Source of the DNA: a virus | Length of the DNA: 41,591 bases | Direction: 5' to 3' (one strand) | Virus record (IMG/VR): IMGVR_UViG_3300023096_000010 | Location: 1 to 41,591 of that record | Shown here: in pieces, positions 6,482-14,321 of the stretch | How the letters are laid out: every line of letters starts with the position of its first letter | Position numbering within the stretch: the stretch's first letter is position 1 | The notes under the pieces: generated by a model | The model's input: only the letters and a program-made list of their open reading frames with translations | Databases searched by the model: none | What the model was told of the DNA's origin: nothing | Program-made: the position numbers and the translations under genes

Positions 6482-8065
6482 TTAATAAAATGTTGTGTAT
6501 TTCCCTCTTGTAATATGAATATGTTGTGCTTTACCATTAGGATAAATGACTAAATTAGATACTGACCATTGTGACATCCCAAGATTGTACCCCATACGAA
6601 GTTTAGTCAATGTTCCCACACAATGATGACCATCTGTTTTTGACGCGGAATGGCTGTGGGCTGTAACGGTTTTTACATTTAGGTTTTTAAACTGTGTTAT
6701 GGAACCACGTGATCCTGATGCTCCCCGATCTCCATGAAGACCTAGTTCAAAATCTAAAACATTATATGACTCATCTACACCTAAACATTTAATATGATCA
6801 AACTCCGACTCTAAAATATAAGCTATAATTCCTTTAGGAGCTAACCCTTGAGCAGTTATATTAGCGTATTTAAGATATAAAGCCTTGTTTCCTTCTTTCC
6901 TCCAATCTTCGTTTTGTAACCACCTGTCTATAAAATCGTTATGATTAGCTGAAGGAACTACATAGTTATATTTAGGCTTGTTTTTAAACCAATCAGTTAT
7001 ATATTTCAATTCACGTTCTAATGAGTTGGAACCATCTTGTTCTCTTCTTAGTAATTGAAATGGGTTTCTTTTTTCATGGTGGGAAATGGAACTCATGTCT
7101 GCAATGTCATGGAGAATAACATGATTCGGTTTAAATCTCTCTAGGATCTCAAATGAAACATCTACATTATTCTTTTCTTCTGATGTCAAGTGAATGTCTC
7201 CTAAAACAGCAACTTCAATTTTATCATTATTATAGATATTACCATGTTCCACTTTATAATTCAAATCATAGAAATCCCCCTTTTTATCAGCAATTATTTG
7301 TCTAATATGAAAAATATCTCCATCTAGTTCTACAATTACACATCCAATTTGATGATTAAACTCACTTTGTTTACCAATTTTTGTGTCTGTGTAGTTTTCA
7401 ACAGTGATTGCTCCAGTAGTAAGTAAAACTTTGCTTGGATAACCTTCTAAAACTGGCAAAAACTTTAAGTGAGATCTAGGATGGCCTATAATGCAACTTT
7501 CAAGCCCTGTAAGACCATTCATTGAAGATAATGGAGTAGAAGCTGTCGGTTGAATTTTAACGTCTGATAACACCACTAAATGTTTATGTAAATTATGACG
7601 GTTAGCGTCCAAATAAGGTAGTACTTCTTTAGCCCAAGTATTTTTAATGTTCTTTTCTTTTTCTTCTAAGCTTTTACTAGATGATAGGGATGATGGATTA
7701 CGGTAACGGCCAGCTATTACAAGTATGTCTGCATCAATATATTCCGCATAATTCTCTATATTTTTAAGAAAGCCTTTATGTACAGGTGTATCACTTTGAG
7801 CCCAGGTTATAAGAAAACGTTGTTTAGTTTTATCATGCTCTTTTTTCTGCGCTTCTTTAAATACATCTGTATCTTCAACAGTTTGTACATTATTTGTAAC
7901 TCCTTTGTCTTGCATTTTTTTGCGGAAAATTCTAGTTGTGGATTCTGTACATTCTAAATTGAATTGATCGCACATTAATCTTGTGGCTGGTGAAACACCG
8001 TGTCCTTTTTCAACTAAGTCTTTGACAAAATTAAACTGTTCTTTTGTATATTTTCTTTTTTTCAT
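6482..8065 (-). CDS. T5 A1-like protein: HTH-type N-terminus plus metallophosphatase domain
   Basis: 527 residues. The first 60 residues are basic and helical, like a DNA-binding helix-turn-helix. The rest carries a calcineurin-type metallophosphoesterase motif series: VLGDIHL (GDxH), SANHNDFIDRW (like GNHD), ELGLHGDRG and TAHSHSA (like GHxH). The middle (TPVHKGFLKNIENYA, VLSDVKIQPTA, IIGHPRSHLKFLPVLEG) matches homologues of the phage T5 pre-early protein A1, which is required for second-step DNA transfer and host DNA degradation. The role as a nuclease acting on host DNA is inferred from T5. It is followed by its own terminator. Confidence 0.72.
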   Translation of the reverse strand: MKKRKYTKEQFNFVKDLVEKGHGVSPATRLMCDQFNLECTESTTRIFRKKMQDKGVTNNVQTVEDTDVFKEAQKKEHDKTKQRFLITWAQSDTPVHKGFLKNIENYAEYIDADILVIAGRYRNPSSLSSSKSLEEKEKNIKNTWAKEVLPYLDANRHNLHKHLVVLSDVKIQPTASTPLSSMNGLTGLESCIIGHPRSHLKFLPVLEGYPSKVLLTTGAITVENYTDTKIGKQSEFNHQIGCVIVELDGDIFHIRQIIADKKGDFYDLNYKVEHGNIYNNDKIEVAVLGDIHLTSEEKNNVDVSFEILERFKPNHVILHDIADMSSISHHEKRNPFQLLRREQDGSNSLERELKYITDWFKNKPKYNYVVPSANHNDFIDRWLQNEDWRKEGNKALYLKYANITAQGLAPKGIIAYILESEFDHIKCLGVDESYNVLDFELGLHGDRGASGSRGSITQFKNLNVKTVTAHSHSASKTDGHHCVGTLTKLRMGYNLGMSQWSVSNLVIYPNGKAQHIHITRGKYTTFY

Positions 8066-8066
8066 A

Positions 8067-8417
8067 CTATTTAATTAGATCAATATATGTAGGTGCGGGG
8101 CACAAAGCTAAAGTAAACTCATCAAATTCATCGTATTCTTTACCTACTTTCAGATAATCTTTGTTCTCAATACCATAGATTTCATCATACTCAGCAAATA
8201 ATTCTTCTGTAGTAAGTCCACCTCCATTATCAGTTAATTCTTCGGAATGCATGACCCACCAAAATGTTGTTTCTAATTTTTCGCAAGAATCATACAATTC
8301 AAGACTTTCTTTTAAGGGTAAGAAATCTAGTTTCTCATCTAACATTTTTTGTGCAAATCTGAATTTAAGATTATTGCAGGCAATACTTTCCATATTTTCC
8401 ATTTCTAAATTATCCAT
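8067..8417 (-). CDS. Unknown acidic protein, 116 aa
   Basis: Not recognised. Strongly acidic, mainly helical, with a WWVMHSEEL stretch in the middle. Its stop is 1 nt before the ATG of the A1-like gene, suggesting a shared transcript. Acidic small phage proteins are sometimes DNA mimics or inhibitors, but no sequence feature here proves it. Confidence 0.65.
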   Translation of the reverse strand: MDNLEMENMESIACNNLKFRFAQKMLDEKLDFLPLKESLELYDSCEKLETTFWWVMHSEELTDNGGGLTTEELFAEYDEIYGIENKDYLKVGKEYDEFDEFTLALCPAPTYIDLIK

Positions 8418-8419
8418 TT

Positions 8420-8581
8420 TTATTTATTTTCCGCCAATTCTAAAGCATCTTTCCAAGCTTTTAATTCCTCTCTTAGCTTATTTCTTTCATCTCGCATTTC
8501 ATGAAAAGCTATACAATACATTACAGCTATTATAGATACCATTATAAATGGAAATATAAGTTTGTCTTTATTTTTACTCAT
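8420..8581 (-). CDS. Small membrane-anchored coiled-coil protein, 53 aa
   Basis: ATG at 8581, stop at 8420-8422. Short basic N-terminus, one hydrophobic segment (IFPFIMVSIIAVMYCIAF, about residues 9-26), then a charged heptad-like helix rich in Glu, Lys and Arg. The start overlaps the preceding gene's stop by 4 nt and the end is 2 nt from the next ATG, so it fills an otherwise empty slot. Typical of small spanin-like or inhibitor proteins, but unassigned. Confidence 0.6.
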   Translation of the reverse strand: MSKNKDKLIFPFIMVSIIAVMYCIAFHEMRDERNKLREELKAWKDALELAENK

Positions 8582-8769
8582 AACGCTTGTTTATATCTTC
8601 TTATTAATTCACACACTAACATATCAAAATCGTCTATTCTTGGAGGAACTGTCATTGTTAAACTTTTTCCGCCTGTTTTACAGAGAAGTCTTAATTTGTC
8701 TTCAACTAATTTTACTAAAGTTCCGTCACGCATATTTGCTTGATCTTCTTCGAATTTATCTGTTGTCAT
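8578..8769 (-). CDS. Unknown small protein, 63 aa
   Basis: Not recognised. Charged N-terminus, a predicted beta stretch (KSLTMTVPPRIDDFDML) and a C-terminal helix. Overlaps its upstream neighbour by 14 nt and the membrane protein downstream by 4 nt. Confidence 0.6.
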   Translation of the reverse strand: MTTDKFEEDQANMRDGTLVKLVEDKLRLLCKTGGKSLTMTVPPRIDDFDMLVCELIRRYKQAL

Positions 8770-9001
8770 ATTTCCTTATTAATTTAAAAATCTCTTTTGT
8801 ATTTGTAAAATTTGTTTCTCCGCGCGCATTATGAAATGCTATGGTAAAACCCCAATCGGCTAAGTATTTCTCAGTAACTGGCTTTCCTTGAATCCTAGTA
8901 GCATAAACCCACGGCCAATTGGCTCCCAATTCAATGTCTATTCCTATTTTCTTTAGTCGCTTTTGAAAAATACCTAATTTAATTAGTGAATCACTTTTCA
9001 T
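8756..9001 (-). CDS. Conserved small phage protein, 81 aa
   Basis: The stretch KRLKKIGIDIELGANWPWVY followed by TRIQGKPV is a pattern I recognise from small uncharacterised proteins of Flavobacteria and their phages. No function known. Overlaps both neighbours by a few bases (4 nt upstream, 14 nt downstream). Confidence 0.65.
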   Translation of the reverse strand: MKSDSLIKLGIFQKRLKKIGIDIELGANWPWVYATRIQGKPVTEKYLADWGFTIAFHNARGETNFTNTKEIFKLIRKYDNR

Positions 9002-9222
9002 AACTCTATTCTTTTAGCGCCATGACTTTCTAAATAATCAACTATATCATTGATTTCTTTTATTTCCCAATATTTATAGTATAAAATATATCCACCACAA
9101 TCTTGGCCCAAAACAGTTTTAAACTGATCAATCCATTTAACTTCAAAATAACTCCCATCAAATGGTTCATATTTAATAAACTGATAAAAATCTCTAAAAT
9201 AAGGTGTTACTATTGCTATCAT
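8998..9222 (-). CDS. Unknown small protein, 74 aa
   Basis: Not recognised. Aromatic-rich and probably beta-rich (YILYYKYWEI), with a C-terminal helix DIVDYLESHGAKRIEL. The ATGA-type 4-nt overlaps on both sides indicate translational coupling. Confidence 0.6.
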   Translation of the reverse strand: MIAIVTPYFRDFYQFIKYEPFDGSYFEVKWIDQFKTVLGQDCGGYILYYKYWEIKEINDIVDYLESHGAKRIEL

Positions 9223-9425
9223 GACCGTATAATTTTAATTATTTCTTCGTTACTTCTGTAATCTAAATTTGGATTATCATCGCCGTAAAATGCATCTAAA
9301 CGGCCTAATTTATAAGCTGGAGATTTTAATGGATGATCACCTAAATAAAATTTAATATCCTCCTTTCCACCTAATTCATCTGTAAATCCTAACATGTAAG
9401 TGGCGTATAATTCTTCGTTTGTCAT
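9219..9425 (-). CDS. Unknown small protein, 68 aa
   Basis: Not recognised. Sequence of the type NEELYATYMLGFTDEL...YKLGRLDAFYGDD, a pattern of two short helices each ending in Gly/Asp, seen in small phage proteins. Coupled to both neighbours by 4-nt overlaps. Confidence 0.6.
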   Translation of the reverse strand: MTNEELYATYMLGFTDELGGKEDIKFYLGDHPLKSPAYKLGRLDAFYGDDNPNLDYRSNEEIIKIIRS

Positions 9426-9619
9426 AAAATTCTATATTTATATAGCACTTTACCTTCTATTTTATACCTCTCCACCCAATTTTCTTCTATTAATTGTTTA
9501 AGAGCCTTACTTACAGATGAAGACGCTTGATTGTAGTCTTTTCCTAAAGCAATTCCTATTTCGGTGGGGGTTTTCCCAACTTCTTGATTAAATAGATATG
9601 TTAAGACTTTTTCTTTCAT
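9422..9619 (-). CDS. Small winged-helix DNA-binding protein, 65 aa
   Basis: The whole protein fits a MarR/GntR-like winged helix: helix 1 EKVLTYLFNQ, a TPTEIGIALG / SSSVSKALKQLIEE helix-turn-helix, then a two-strand wing WVERYKIEGKVLYKYRIL. It has no other domain, so it could be a compact regulator of phage or host promoters. A second such protein is encoded at 33525-33716. Coupled to the membrane protein upstream. Confidence 0.6.
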   Translation of the reverse strand: MKEKVLTYLFNQEVGKTPTEIGIALGKDYNQASSSVSKALKQLIEENWVERYKIEGKVLYKYRIL

Positions 9620-9620
9620 A

Positions 9621-9869
9621 TTAATTATTTTCTGATTTTAAATAAGCATAATTCACTAATAAACTAAACGCAAAACTCATCCAGAAATATAGGAGTTGAA
9701 TTTCATTTACCCAATACTGTTTTACAAATTCTATATAAGGTTTAGTGGAAAATGCGCCAAAAAAACTTAAAAATAGGAACAGTAATACATTTAAACCTAA
9801 TAGTTTTAATACACTTAGCATTACTGATAAATAAAATTTAATCGTTTTGTTATTTAGTAGTTTTATCAT
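9621..9869 (-). CDS. Small membrane protein with two spans, 82 aa
   Basis: Two hydrophobic segments (about residues 12-38 and 58-74) separated by a polar loop with KPYIEFVKQYW. No signal peptidase site. It overlaps the zinc-knuckle frame upstream by 20 nt. Unassigned; holin is possible only by topology and is not supported by context. Confidence 0.6.
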   Translation of the reverse strand: MIKLLNNKTIKFYLSVMLSVLKLLGLNVLLFLFLSFFGAFSTKPYIEFVKQYWVNEIQLLYFWMSFAFSLLVNYAYLKSENN

Positions 9870-10017
9870 AATCTTTTACTTCAATTTTCTTTTCCCGCGG
9901 AATTTGCTCTTCAACTTTTCTTATTAGAGGTTCTGTACAATCTCTACAATAAAGCTTAATCTTTGAAATGTAATCTTTAGGTTGTAGTAAGCTAATTAGT
10001 TTTTGCGTATTTGTCAT
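9850..10017 (-). CDS. Unknown small protein with CxxC, 55 aa
   Basis: ATG at 10017, stop at 9850-9852. Basic protein with a CRDC pair in the middle and a Lys/Glu-rich tail. It overlaps the primase-like gene by 26 nt and the membrane-protein gene by 20 nt. It fills the gap between them, which supports it. Confidence 0.5.
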   Translation of the reverse strand: MTNTQKLISLLQPKDYISKIKLYCRDCTEPLIRKVEEQIPREKKIEVKDYDKTTK

Positions 10018-10924
10018 TTTCTGGAAGTGCTACAGGATTTAAAAGGCCTTTATTATATAATGTTTTAGCAGTGGTGAGATAATTTTTAACATCTTTACTT
10101 AAATAGGCATTCTCGCTAATCCTATCTTCAATTAAGCCCCACATTTCATCTTGATCAAGCCCATAGTAAGCTGTAACTCCACCCCCGACTATTGCCGAAC
10201 TTCTAACCTGCGGATGACCATTTTCTTCAATCTTATTAATCATTCTTCTCACCATATCAAAACAACGTTGTTTGTCTTCATCACTTACGTCTTCTGATAC
10301 TTCAAATTCTCCTTCAAATGGGGTAAAACTACCTTCTTTGTAACCTCGTTTAGTCCAAACAGTAGGTGTTTCCCTAATTCGAGCATTTTCATCCCAACTG
10401 ACAAAAAGAGGCAGTACACAGTTAGCTCCCGACAAGTCAAGATTTTTAAATTTATCTAATTCGTATGCAAGGCCAAAGAACAGTTCTTTAAAAGCTGGTG
10501 TGTTATTTACTTTAGGGATTCTAAAAATGAATTTACAACCTCCTTTACTCGGCGAAACAAAAGCAAAAATACAACTATCAAATTTATCAAAAATATAGTC
10601 TCTTAATATTTCTGCATTTTCAATACCATCGTATTCTATAACAAGTATTTCATTGTAAGAAATAATAGACTCATAATTACGGACACCTTTTACTTTCACA
10701 CATGGAGTAACTGCAAATAACCCTTTTTTTAATTCTGCTTTTAATTCTTTATTCCCCGCTAAAGAAGCTTCTTCAATTTTATTAAATGTTTCCTTTAGAG
10801 ACTCTTTAGGTTTAATAACTGAGTTTATAAATTGTCTGAGTGTTATGTCTCCTTTAGGTTTTATTTTTTTTATGTCAGCTTCGTACCAGGGGAAAACTAT
10901 ATTATCTATTGAAAAATCACTCAT
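9992..10924 (-). CDS. BT4734/VirE_N-type primase-like protein
   Basis: 310 residues. The N-terminal 200 residues fit the BT4734-like/VirE N-terminal domain, a member of the archaeo-eukaryotic primase superfamily common in Bacteroidota: LKKGLFAVTPCVKVKG (66-80), a strand ending in IEYDG (96-100) and SPSKGGCKFIFRI (124-136). The tail has an HxQ/S-rich helical region as in PriCT-like extensions. The usual DxDG is reduced to ExDG here, so the metal site may differ. With the family A polymerase and DnaB-like helicase it would supply priming for phage replication. It overlaps the gene upstream by 8 nt. Confidence 0.65.
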   Translation of the reverse strand: MSDFSIDNIVFPWYEADIKKIKPKGDITLRQFINSVIKPKESLKETFNKIEEASLAGNKELKAELKKGLFAVTPCVKVKGVRNYESIISYNEILVIEYDGIENAEILRDYIFDKFDSCIFAFVSPSKGGCKFIFRIPKVNNTPAFKELFFGLAYELDKFKNLDLSGANCVLPLFVSWDENARIRETPTVWTKRGYKEGSFTPFEGEFEVSEDVSDEDKQRCFDMVRRMINKIEENGHPQVRSSAIVGGGVTAYYGLDQDEMWGLIEDRISENAYLSKDVKNYLTTAKTLYNKGLLNPVALPENDKYAKTN

Positions 10925-11144
10925 TATCTCCCTCCCATAAAATTAAGTGTTTCATATTTTCTATTTCTTCTAAAATGTATTTAGCTTTCTCTTTAAATAG
11001 GCCATAATGTAACATACCATTTTTCTCATAATAACTTTGTTTTTGAATAGTGTTTATGAAATTAGGATCGTTGATTAAAGTATTCTTTATAAGAGTAACT
11101 AAATTATTGTAGAATACCTCTTCTGCTTTAAGTCGTTTTCTCAT
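10917..11144 (-). CDS. Unknown helical protein, 75 aa
   Basis: Not recognised. Basic N-terminus and otherwise helical. It overlaps the primase-like gene by 8 nt and the zinc-binding gene by 17 nt, so it is probably expressed with the primase. Confidence 0.6.
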   Translation of the reverse strand: MRKRLKAEEVFYNNLVTLIKNTLINDPNFINTIQKQSYYEKNGMLHYGLFKEKAKYILEEIENMKHLILWEGDNE

Positions 11145-11322
11145 CTGTTTCTATTTTATTTCCGCAACTTTGGCATAATCCTGTTTCTTCTGAACATTTC
11201 AAACATAGCCTTTCAACTGGAATGTGAGGTGTACTTATTTCTTCGCGACAACTATAACAATTTCCAAAAGAAAAAGCATGCATTACTACCATATTTTTAC
11301 AATTCTTACAATAATTTCTCAT
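11128..11322 (-). CDS. Small protein with four CxxC knuckles, 64 aa
   Basis: CKNC, CYSC, CLKC and CQSC pairs are evenly spaced, giving two possible zinc ribbons. The C-terminal pair follows RLCLKCSEETGLCQSCG. Such tandem ribbons usually bind nucleic acid or act as protein adaptors. Overlaps both neighbours. Confidence 0.65.
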   Translation of the reverse strand: MRNYCKNCKNMVVMHAFSFGNCYSCREEISTPHIPVERLCLKCSEETGLCQSCGNKIETDEKTT

Positions 11323-11858
11323 AATTTACTAAAATTATCAAGTGCATCCTTTACTTTAATACTCTTATTATAGCAGTCGGCAAAATAGTGGACATTATTC
11401 AAGACTTTTATAGGATCATAACTGTAGTTGTTTAAGCTTCTTCCAACAGATATTAAGTATTGGTGTAAAGATGGCTTATTTTTCTGGCGAAATTCAATTT
11501 CTTTTTTAATTACATCTAAGTGCCATTTCTCTGCTCCATACTCTAAAACAGCTTTTAAATGATCGTCTGTCATATCACAAATCTTAATCCAGTGTAAAGG
11601 CTGATCACTATTTATACCTCTCGACCCTCTAACAGCAACAGTTCTTACTAATTCAAAGTCGTCATCTGTATAAACTGATAAATCTTCAGCTGGAATAACA
11701 TTTACACTTCTTCTGACATATCCTCCTGTACCTCCATCTGTTAGATAGGTTTCTTTAGTTATCGAATCTACATGAGTTACATAATCATGTCTGTATCTAG
11801 AAATAAGAACTGTTCCATCTGGTGTTTTAATTGCGTTGTAAGCTACTATTCTATCCAT
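11319..11858 (-). CDS. Conserved phage protein of unknown function, 179 aa
   Basis: The N-terminus AIKTPDGTVLISRYRHDYVTH followed by VDGG-like TDGGTGGYVRRSVN resembles a family found in many phages of diverse hosts; no function is known to me. A helical C-terminal half contains KPSLHQYLISVGRS. Overlaps the downstream gene by 4 nt and the upstream one by 13 nt. Confidence 0.65.
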   Translation of the reverse strand: MDRIVAYNAIKTPDGTVLISRYRHDYVTHVDSITKETYLTDGGTGGYVRRSVNVIPAEDLSVYTDDDFELVRTVAVRGSRGINSDQPLHWIKICDMTDDHLKAVLEYGAEKWHLDVIKKEIEFRQKNKPSLHQYLISVGRSLNNYSYDPIKVLNNVHYFADCYNKSIKVKDALDNFSKL

Positions 11859-12133
11859 TTTAAAAGTTCTGTTTTTAATTCTTTTTCCGCCGAATCATCT
11901 AACGTAATCAAGTCTTCACCTAAATACACCTCTAAAATCTCAATTTCCAAATTTAATATTTCAATTGACTTCTGAGTTTCATCATAGAAAGTTGCGCCAA
12001 TATTATCTGATACAATAACTTCAGCCGTAATATTAAAAATAACATCATAACTGTTATCTAAAGTTACTTCATGTGTTTGATCAATGAATTGTAAAGGTTC
12101 AAGGTAGTCAATTCCAAGTTCTATTTTTTCCAT
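11846..12133 (-). CDS. Unknown acidic protein, 95 aa
   Basis: Not recognised. Very acidic, mostly Ile/Leu/Glu/Asp, with regular beta-like then helical segments. Ends by overlapping the next ATG. Strong negative charge is the only clear property. Confidence 0.6.
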   Translation of the reverse strand: MEKIELGIDYLEPLQFIDQTHEVTLDNSYDVIFNITAEVIVSDNIGATFYDETQKSIEILNLEIEILEVYLGEDLITLDDSAEKELKTELLKWIE

Positions 12134-12138
12134 AAATA

Positions 12139-12297
12139 TTAAGCTTTAAAAATTATATAAAATTTTCTTTTACCGCGCCAAGTAAACCAGATTATCCAAT
12201 CACCATATATAGTTTTGAATAGCCTGGGTCTTAATCGATTTTCGGCGAAAAGAACTAAAAACAAAGCAAACAATATCCAATTAACTGTATAGTTCAT
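12139..12297 (-). CDS. Small membrane-anchored basic protein, 52 aa
   Basis: ATG at 12297, stop at 12139-12141. One hydrophobic segment near the N-terminus (WILFALFLVLFA), then a basic, Trp-rich cytosolic tail (IYGDWIIWFTWRGKRK). The start overlaps the previous gene by 17 nt. A strict motif site (12239-12252) lies inside, encoding the FAEN turn after the span. Confidence 0.55.
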   Translation of the reverse strand: MNYTVNWILFALFLVLFAENRLRPRLFKTIYGDWIIWFTWRGKRKFYIIFKA

Positions 12298-12553
12298 GAG
12301 TATCAATATTACAATATGTCTTAATCAATTCTCTTAAATCTCCTCCTAACTTCAAAGCCATATCCATTTTAATTTCATTTGGAATGTCTTCATTTGTTTG
12401 AAGAGTATACATTTTATCCATCAAAGCAGATTGAAAGATATATAGTGCAGCCTTGAATCCTTCTAAAGTGAACTCAGGTTTAGTTTCGTAATTTTCTAAA
12501 AGAGCATCTGCTATTTCTTCTAGTATTGGTGAGAATTGTGTTCCTAAAGCCAT
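12281..12553 (-). CDS. Conserved phage protein of unknown function, 90 aa
   Basis: Helical protein. The pattern FKAALYIFQSALMDKMYTLQ...DLRELIKTY is one I know from Flavobacterium and other Bacteroidota phages, always hypothetical. It starts 2 nt after the Cys-rich gene, so both should come from the promoter at 12857-12888. Confidence 0.65.
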   Translation of the reverse strand: MALGTQFSPILEEIADALLENYETKPEFTLEGFKAALYIFQSALMDKMYTLQTNEDIPNEIKMDMALKLGGDLRELIKTYCNIDTHELYS

Positions 12554-12555
12554 AA

Positions 12556-12840
12556 TTATTGTACTTTAAACGTTACTTCATTTCCATGAAAATATAAATT
12601 GCCTTTGTTTTTGCATTTTCCGCGTCCCGATTTAGATTCATAGGAAGGGCATAAAGATTTTTTGCAATTAGATCTTTCTACACAATCATATAATTGACAC
12701 CAAATGTATTCTGATGCATCATTATCCAAATCCGCTTCTAAAACAGTTACTTCTGTCAAATCATCAAGTTTTGCATCATGTAGAATATCTTCTATAGTTT
12801 CTACATTGGTTGAATCTTCATTTCTAAAATATAGTTTCAT
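12556..12840 (-). CDS. Conserved Cys-rich phage protein, 94 aa
   Basis: Acidic first half, then five Cys between residues 48 and 75 (WCQLYDC, CKKSLC, SGRGKCKNKG) ending in a beta strand LYFHGNEVTFKV. This arrangement recurs in Bacteroidota phage hypothetical proteins and looks like a zinc site. First gene behind the promoter at 12857-12888, with a leader of only about 10 nt. Confidence 0.65.
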   Translation of the reverse strand: MKLYFRNEDSTNVETIEDILHDAKLDDLTEVTVLEADLDNDASEYIWCQLYDCVERSNCKKSLCPSYESKSGRGKCKNKGNLYFHGNEVTFKVQ

Positions 12841-12856
12841 AATTATTTATTTTTTG

Positions 12857-12888
12857 TAAACTTACGTATTTATTCTGAGACTAACAAA
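12857..12888 (-). promoter_or_regulatory. Bacteroidota-type promoter (near-consensus)
   Basis: Minus strand: TTTG (12888-12885), 20 nt, TAAGTTTA (12864-12857), one base off TAnnTTTG. It overlaps the 3' end of the gene at 12870-13133 and sits just upstream of the ATG at 12840. Confidence 0.55.
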
Positions 12889-13133
12889 CTTTTTAATTCT
12901 TTTTTCACGGCGCGGAGAGAATTAAGTTTAAAACTTGTCTTCATAGATCCATCTGATAACTCTTTTATTTCTGCTGTTATCTCGTCAATACGTTTCTGAA
13001 TCAATTCATTTTTAGCTTCGTATCCAGCTTTGAATAAGTCTTTATTACGAATACAAGTGTTATCATAATTAGAAATTACATAGTCCTCTTGGTTAAATCC
13101 GTGTGTAAGAAAAAAGATGTCTAGCGCTTTCAT
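12870..13133 (-). CDS. Unknown protein with coiled-coil tail, 87 aa
   Basis: Not recognised. N-terminal globular part (FFLTHGFNQEDYVIS) and a long charged helix ELIQKRIDEITAEIKEL with heptad character. Overlaps the upstream gene by 4 nt. A promoter for the next genes is embedded in its 3' end. Confidence 0.6.
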   Translation of the reverse strand: MKALDIFFLTHGFNQEDYVISNYDNTCIRNKDLFKAGYEAKNELIQKRIDEITAEIKELSDGSMKTSFKLNSLRAVKKELKSLLVSE

Positions 13134-13390
13134 AGTATTTTATATTTACCAGTGATTTTATTATTTTTTACACGGATTTTTAAATCAAAGTACCCGCTTA
13201 CATCTTTCCGTTCCTTACAATTATCACAGTCGGTTATAGCAAAAAGCCATTTTTCATCAGTTTTAACTATATCTCCTTCATTGTATATTTTTAAAATACA
13301 GTCTAAATTTTTAGTTTGGCACTCTCTTATAGTTTCCTTACCACAATAAGGGCATTCCGTGTTTAGCATTATACTATCAAACATTCCCAT
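13130..13390 (-). CDS. Small zinc-ribbon protein, 86 aa
   Basis: CPYCGKET near the N-terminus and CDNCKER near residue 58 form a split CxxC...CxxC zinc ribbon around a beta-rich centre. N-terminus MGMFDSIM resembles phage and bacterial zinc-ribbon proteins of unknown role. A second in-frame ATG at 13384 is also possible. Confidence 0.6.
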   Translation of the reverse strand: MGMFDSIMLNTECPYCGKETIRECQTKNLDCILKIYNEGDIVKTDEKWLFAITDCDNCKERKDVSGYFDLKIRVKNNKITGKYKIL

Positions 13391-13409
13391 TATCTATTTA
13401 TAGTTTTAA

Positions 13410-13562
13410 TTAATATTCTAAAGACCAACGGTTCCAATTACCTTCTCCATACTCTTTATTTATAGCTTTTACAATGTCTTGTTTTGTTAGAAGGTAATCT
13501 CTGTGCTCGTAAAAAGAGCCTACAAAACTGTTATAGTTAAAAACGGATATATTTGCCCACAT
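13410..13562 (-). CDS. Unknown small protein, 50 aa
   Basis: ATG at 13562, TAA at 13410-13412. Aromatic N-terminal half and helical DIVKAINKEYGEGNWNRW. It fills the gap between two longer genes without overlap. The composition looks coding, but length limits certainty. Confidence 0.5.
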   Translation of the reverse strand: MWANISVFNYNSFVGSFYEHRDYLLTKQDIVKAINKEYGEGNWNRWSLEY

Positions 13563-13570
13563 AATTTTTA

Positions 13571-13882
13571 TTATTTACTACTAATTAAAATTTTTCTATT
13601 TTTAAATTTCCCACGTTCAAAAGGTATCCAGAAAAAACTCAGCTGGTCTTTTTCCTTCATACTACTCATGATATAAATAACGTCTTTATTATTAGGTAGA
13701 AACTTTTCTGTTTTAAGTATAAATTCAGATGTCCATTTATCATATTCTTTCTTAGTCCCCGCAATTAAAAACTCATTATCCCTAAAAGCATGAAAATATA
13801 TTTCTCTTTGCGTGCAGTTGATTAATAAATGAATAACTCTGTTTGGTAATTCTTCTACCCAATAACTTTCAACGTATTTCAT
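13571..13882 (-). CDS. Unknown protein, 103 aa
   Basis: Not recognised. Beta-rich with a helical centre (KKEYDKWTSEFILKTEKF) and basic C-terminus. Separated by short A/T-rich spacers from its neighbours. No motif. Confidence 0.6.
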   Translation of the reverse strand: MKYVESYWVEELPNRVIHLLINCTQREIYFHAFRDNEFLIAGTKKEYDKWTSEFILKTEKFLPNNKDVIYIMSSMKEKDQLSFFWIPFERGKFKNRKILISSK

Positions 13883-13885
13883 AAT

Positions 13886-14059
13886 TTAAAAATAACTTGG
13901 TGAACATTTGCTACAAGGGCAACTAATAAAATGAAAACACTCTGACCCGTTTTCTTTTATACCTTTTCCATTACAAGATCTACAAGTATCATGTAAACAT
14001 TTCTTTTTTAACTCTCTATTTTTCTTCAACCAATTCGAAATAATACTATCTACTTTCAT
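13886..14059 (-). CDS. Small protein with a DnaJ-type CxxCxGxG knuckle, 57 aa
   Basis: ATG at 14059, TAA at 13886-13888. Helical basic N-terminus, then CRSCNGKG, exactly the CxxCxGxG repeat of DnaJ zinc domains, followed by CFHFISCPCSKC. Eight Cys in 57 residues suggest two zinc sites. It may bind unfolded protein or nucleic acid; there is no J-domain. Confidence 0.55.
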   Translation of the reverse strand: MKVDSIISNWLKKNRELKKKCLHDTCRSCNGKGIKENGSECFHFISCPCSKCSPSYF

Positions 14060-14069
14060 ATCTTTTATT

Positions 14070-14318
14070 TTAAAATAATGACCACTCTAATTCTCCATCC
14101 TTTAATTCAACATACCATATTTGCCTTTTACCAGTTCTGTAAGCTTTTCTATAAATAAGATTTTCATCCTCTTCATTAGGTTTTTGCCAGTCTTTGTCTT
14201 TTATTAAAATTAATAAATTTGTAGAGTCTCCATCTACAATTGCAAATTTTTCGTTATCTGTAAATTTTAAATTTCTAAGGTGATTTCTCTTACACCAATT
14301 TTCAATTAGCTCTTTCAT
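14070..14318 (-). CDS. Unknown small protein, 82 aa
   Basis: Not recognised. Helical N-terminus, then beta strands with KRQIWYVELKDGELEWSLF at the end. Follows the next gene by 3 nt in the same transcript. No motif. Confidence 0.6.
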   Translation of the reverse strand: MKELIENWCKRNHLRNLKFTDNEKFAIVDGDSTNLLILIKDKDWQKPNEEDENLIYRKAYRTGKRQIWYVELKDGELEWSLF

Positions 14319-14321
14319 AAT

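Noticed and set aside
8251-8834. Plus-strand frames opposite small minus-strand genes
   Set aside because: They are antisense shadows of genes with good overlaps and membrane or coiled-coil composition on the minus strand.
9621-9869. Holin assignment for the two-span membrane protein
   Set aside because: Topology alone fits, but no endolysin or spanin is nearby and the neighbours are early-type genes.
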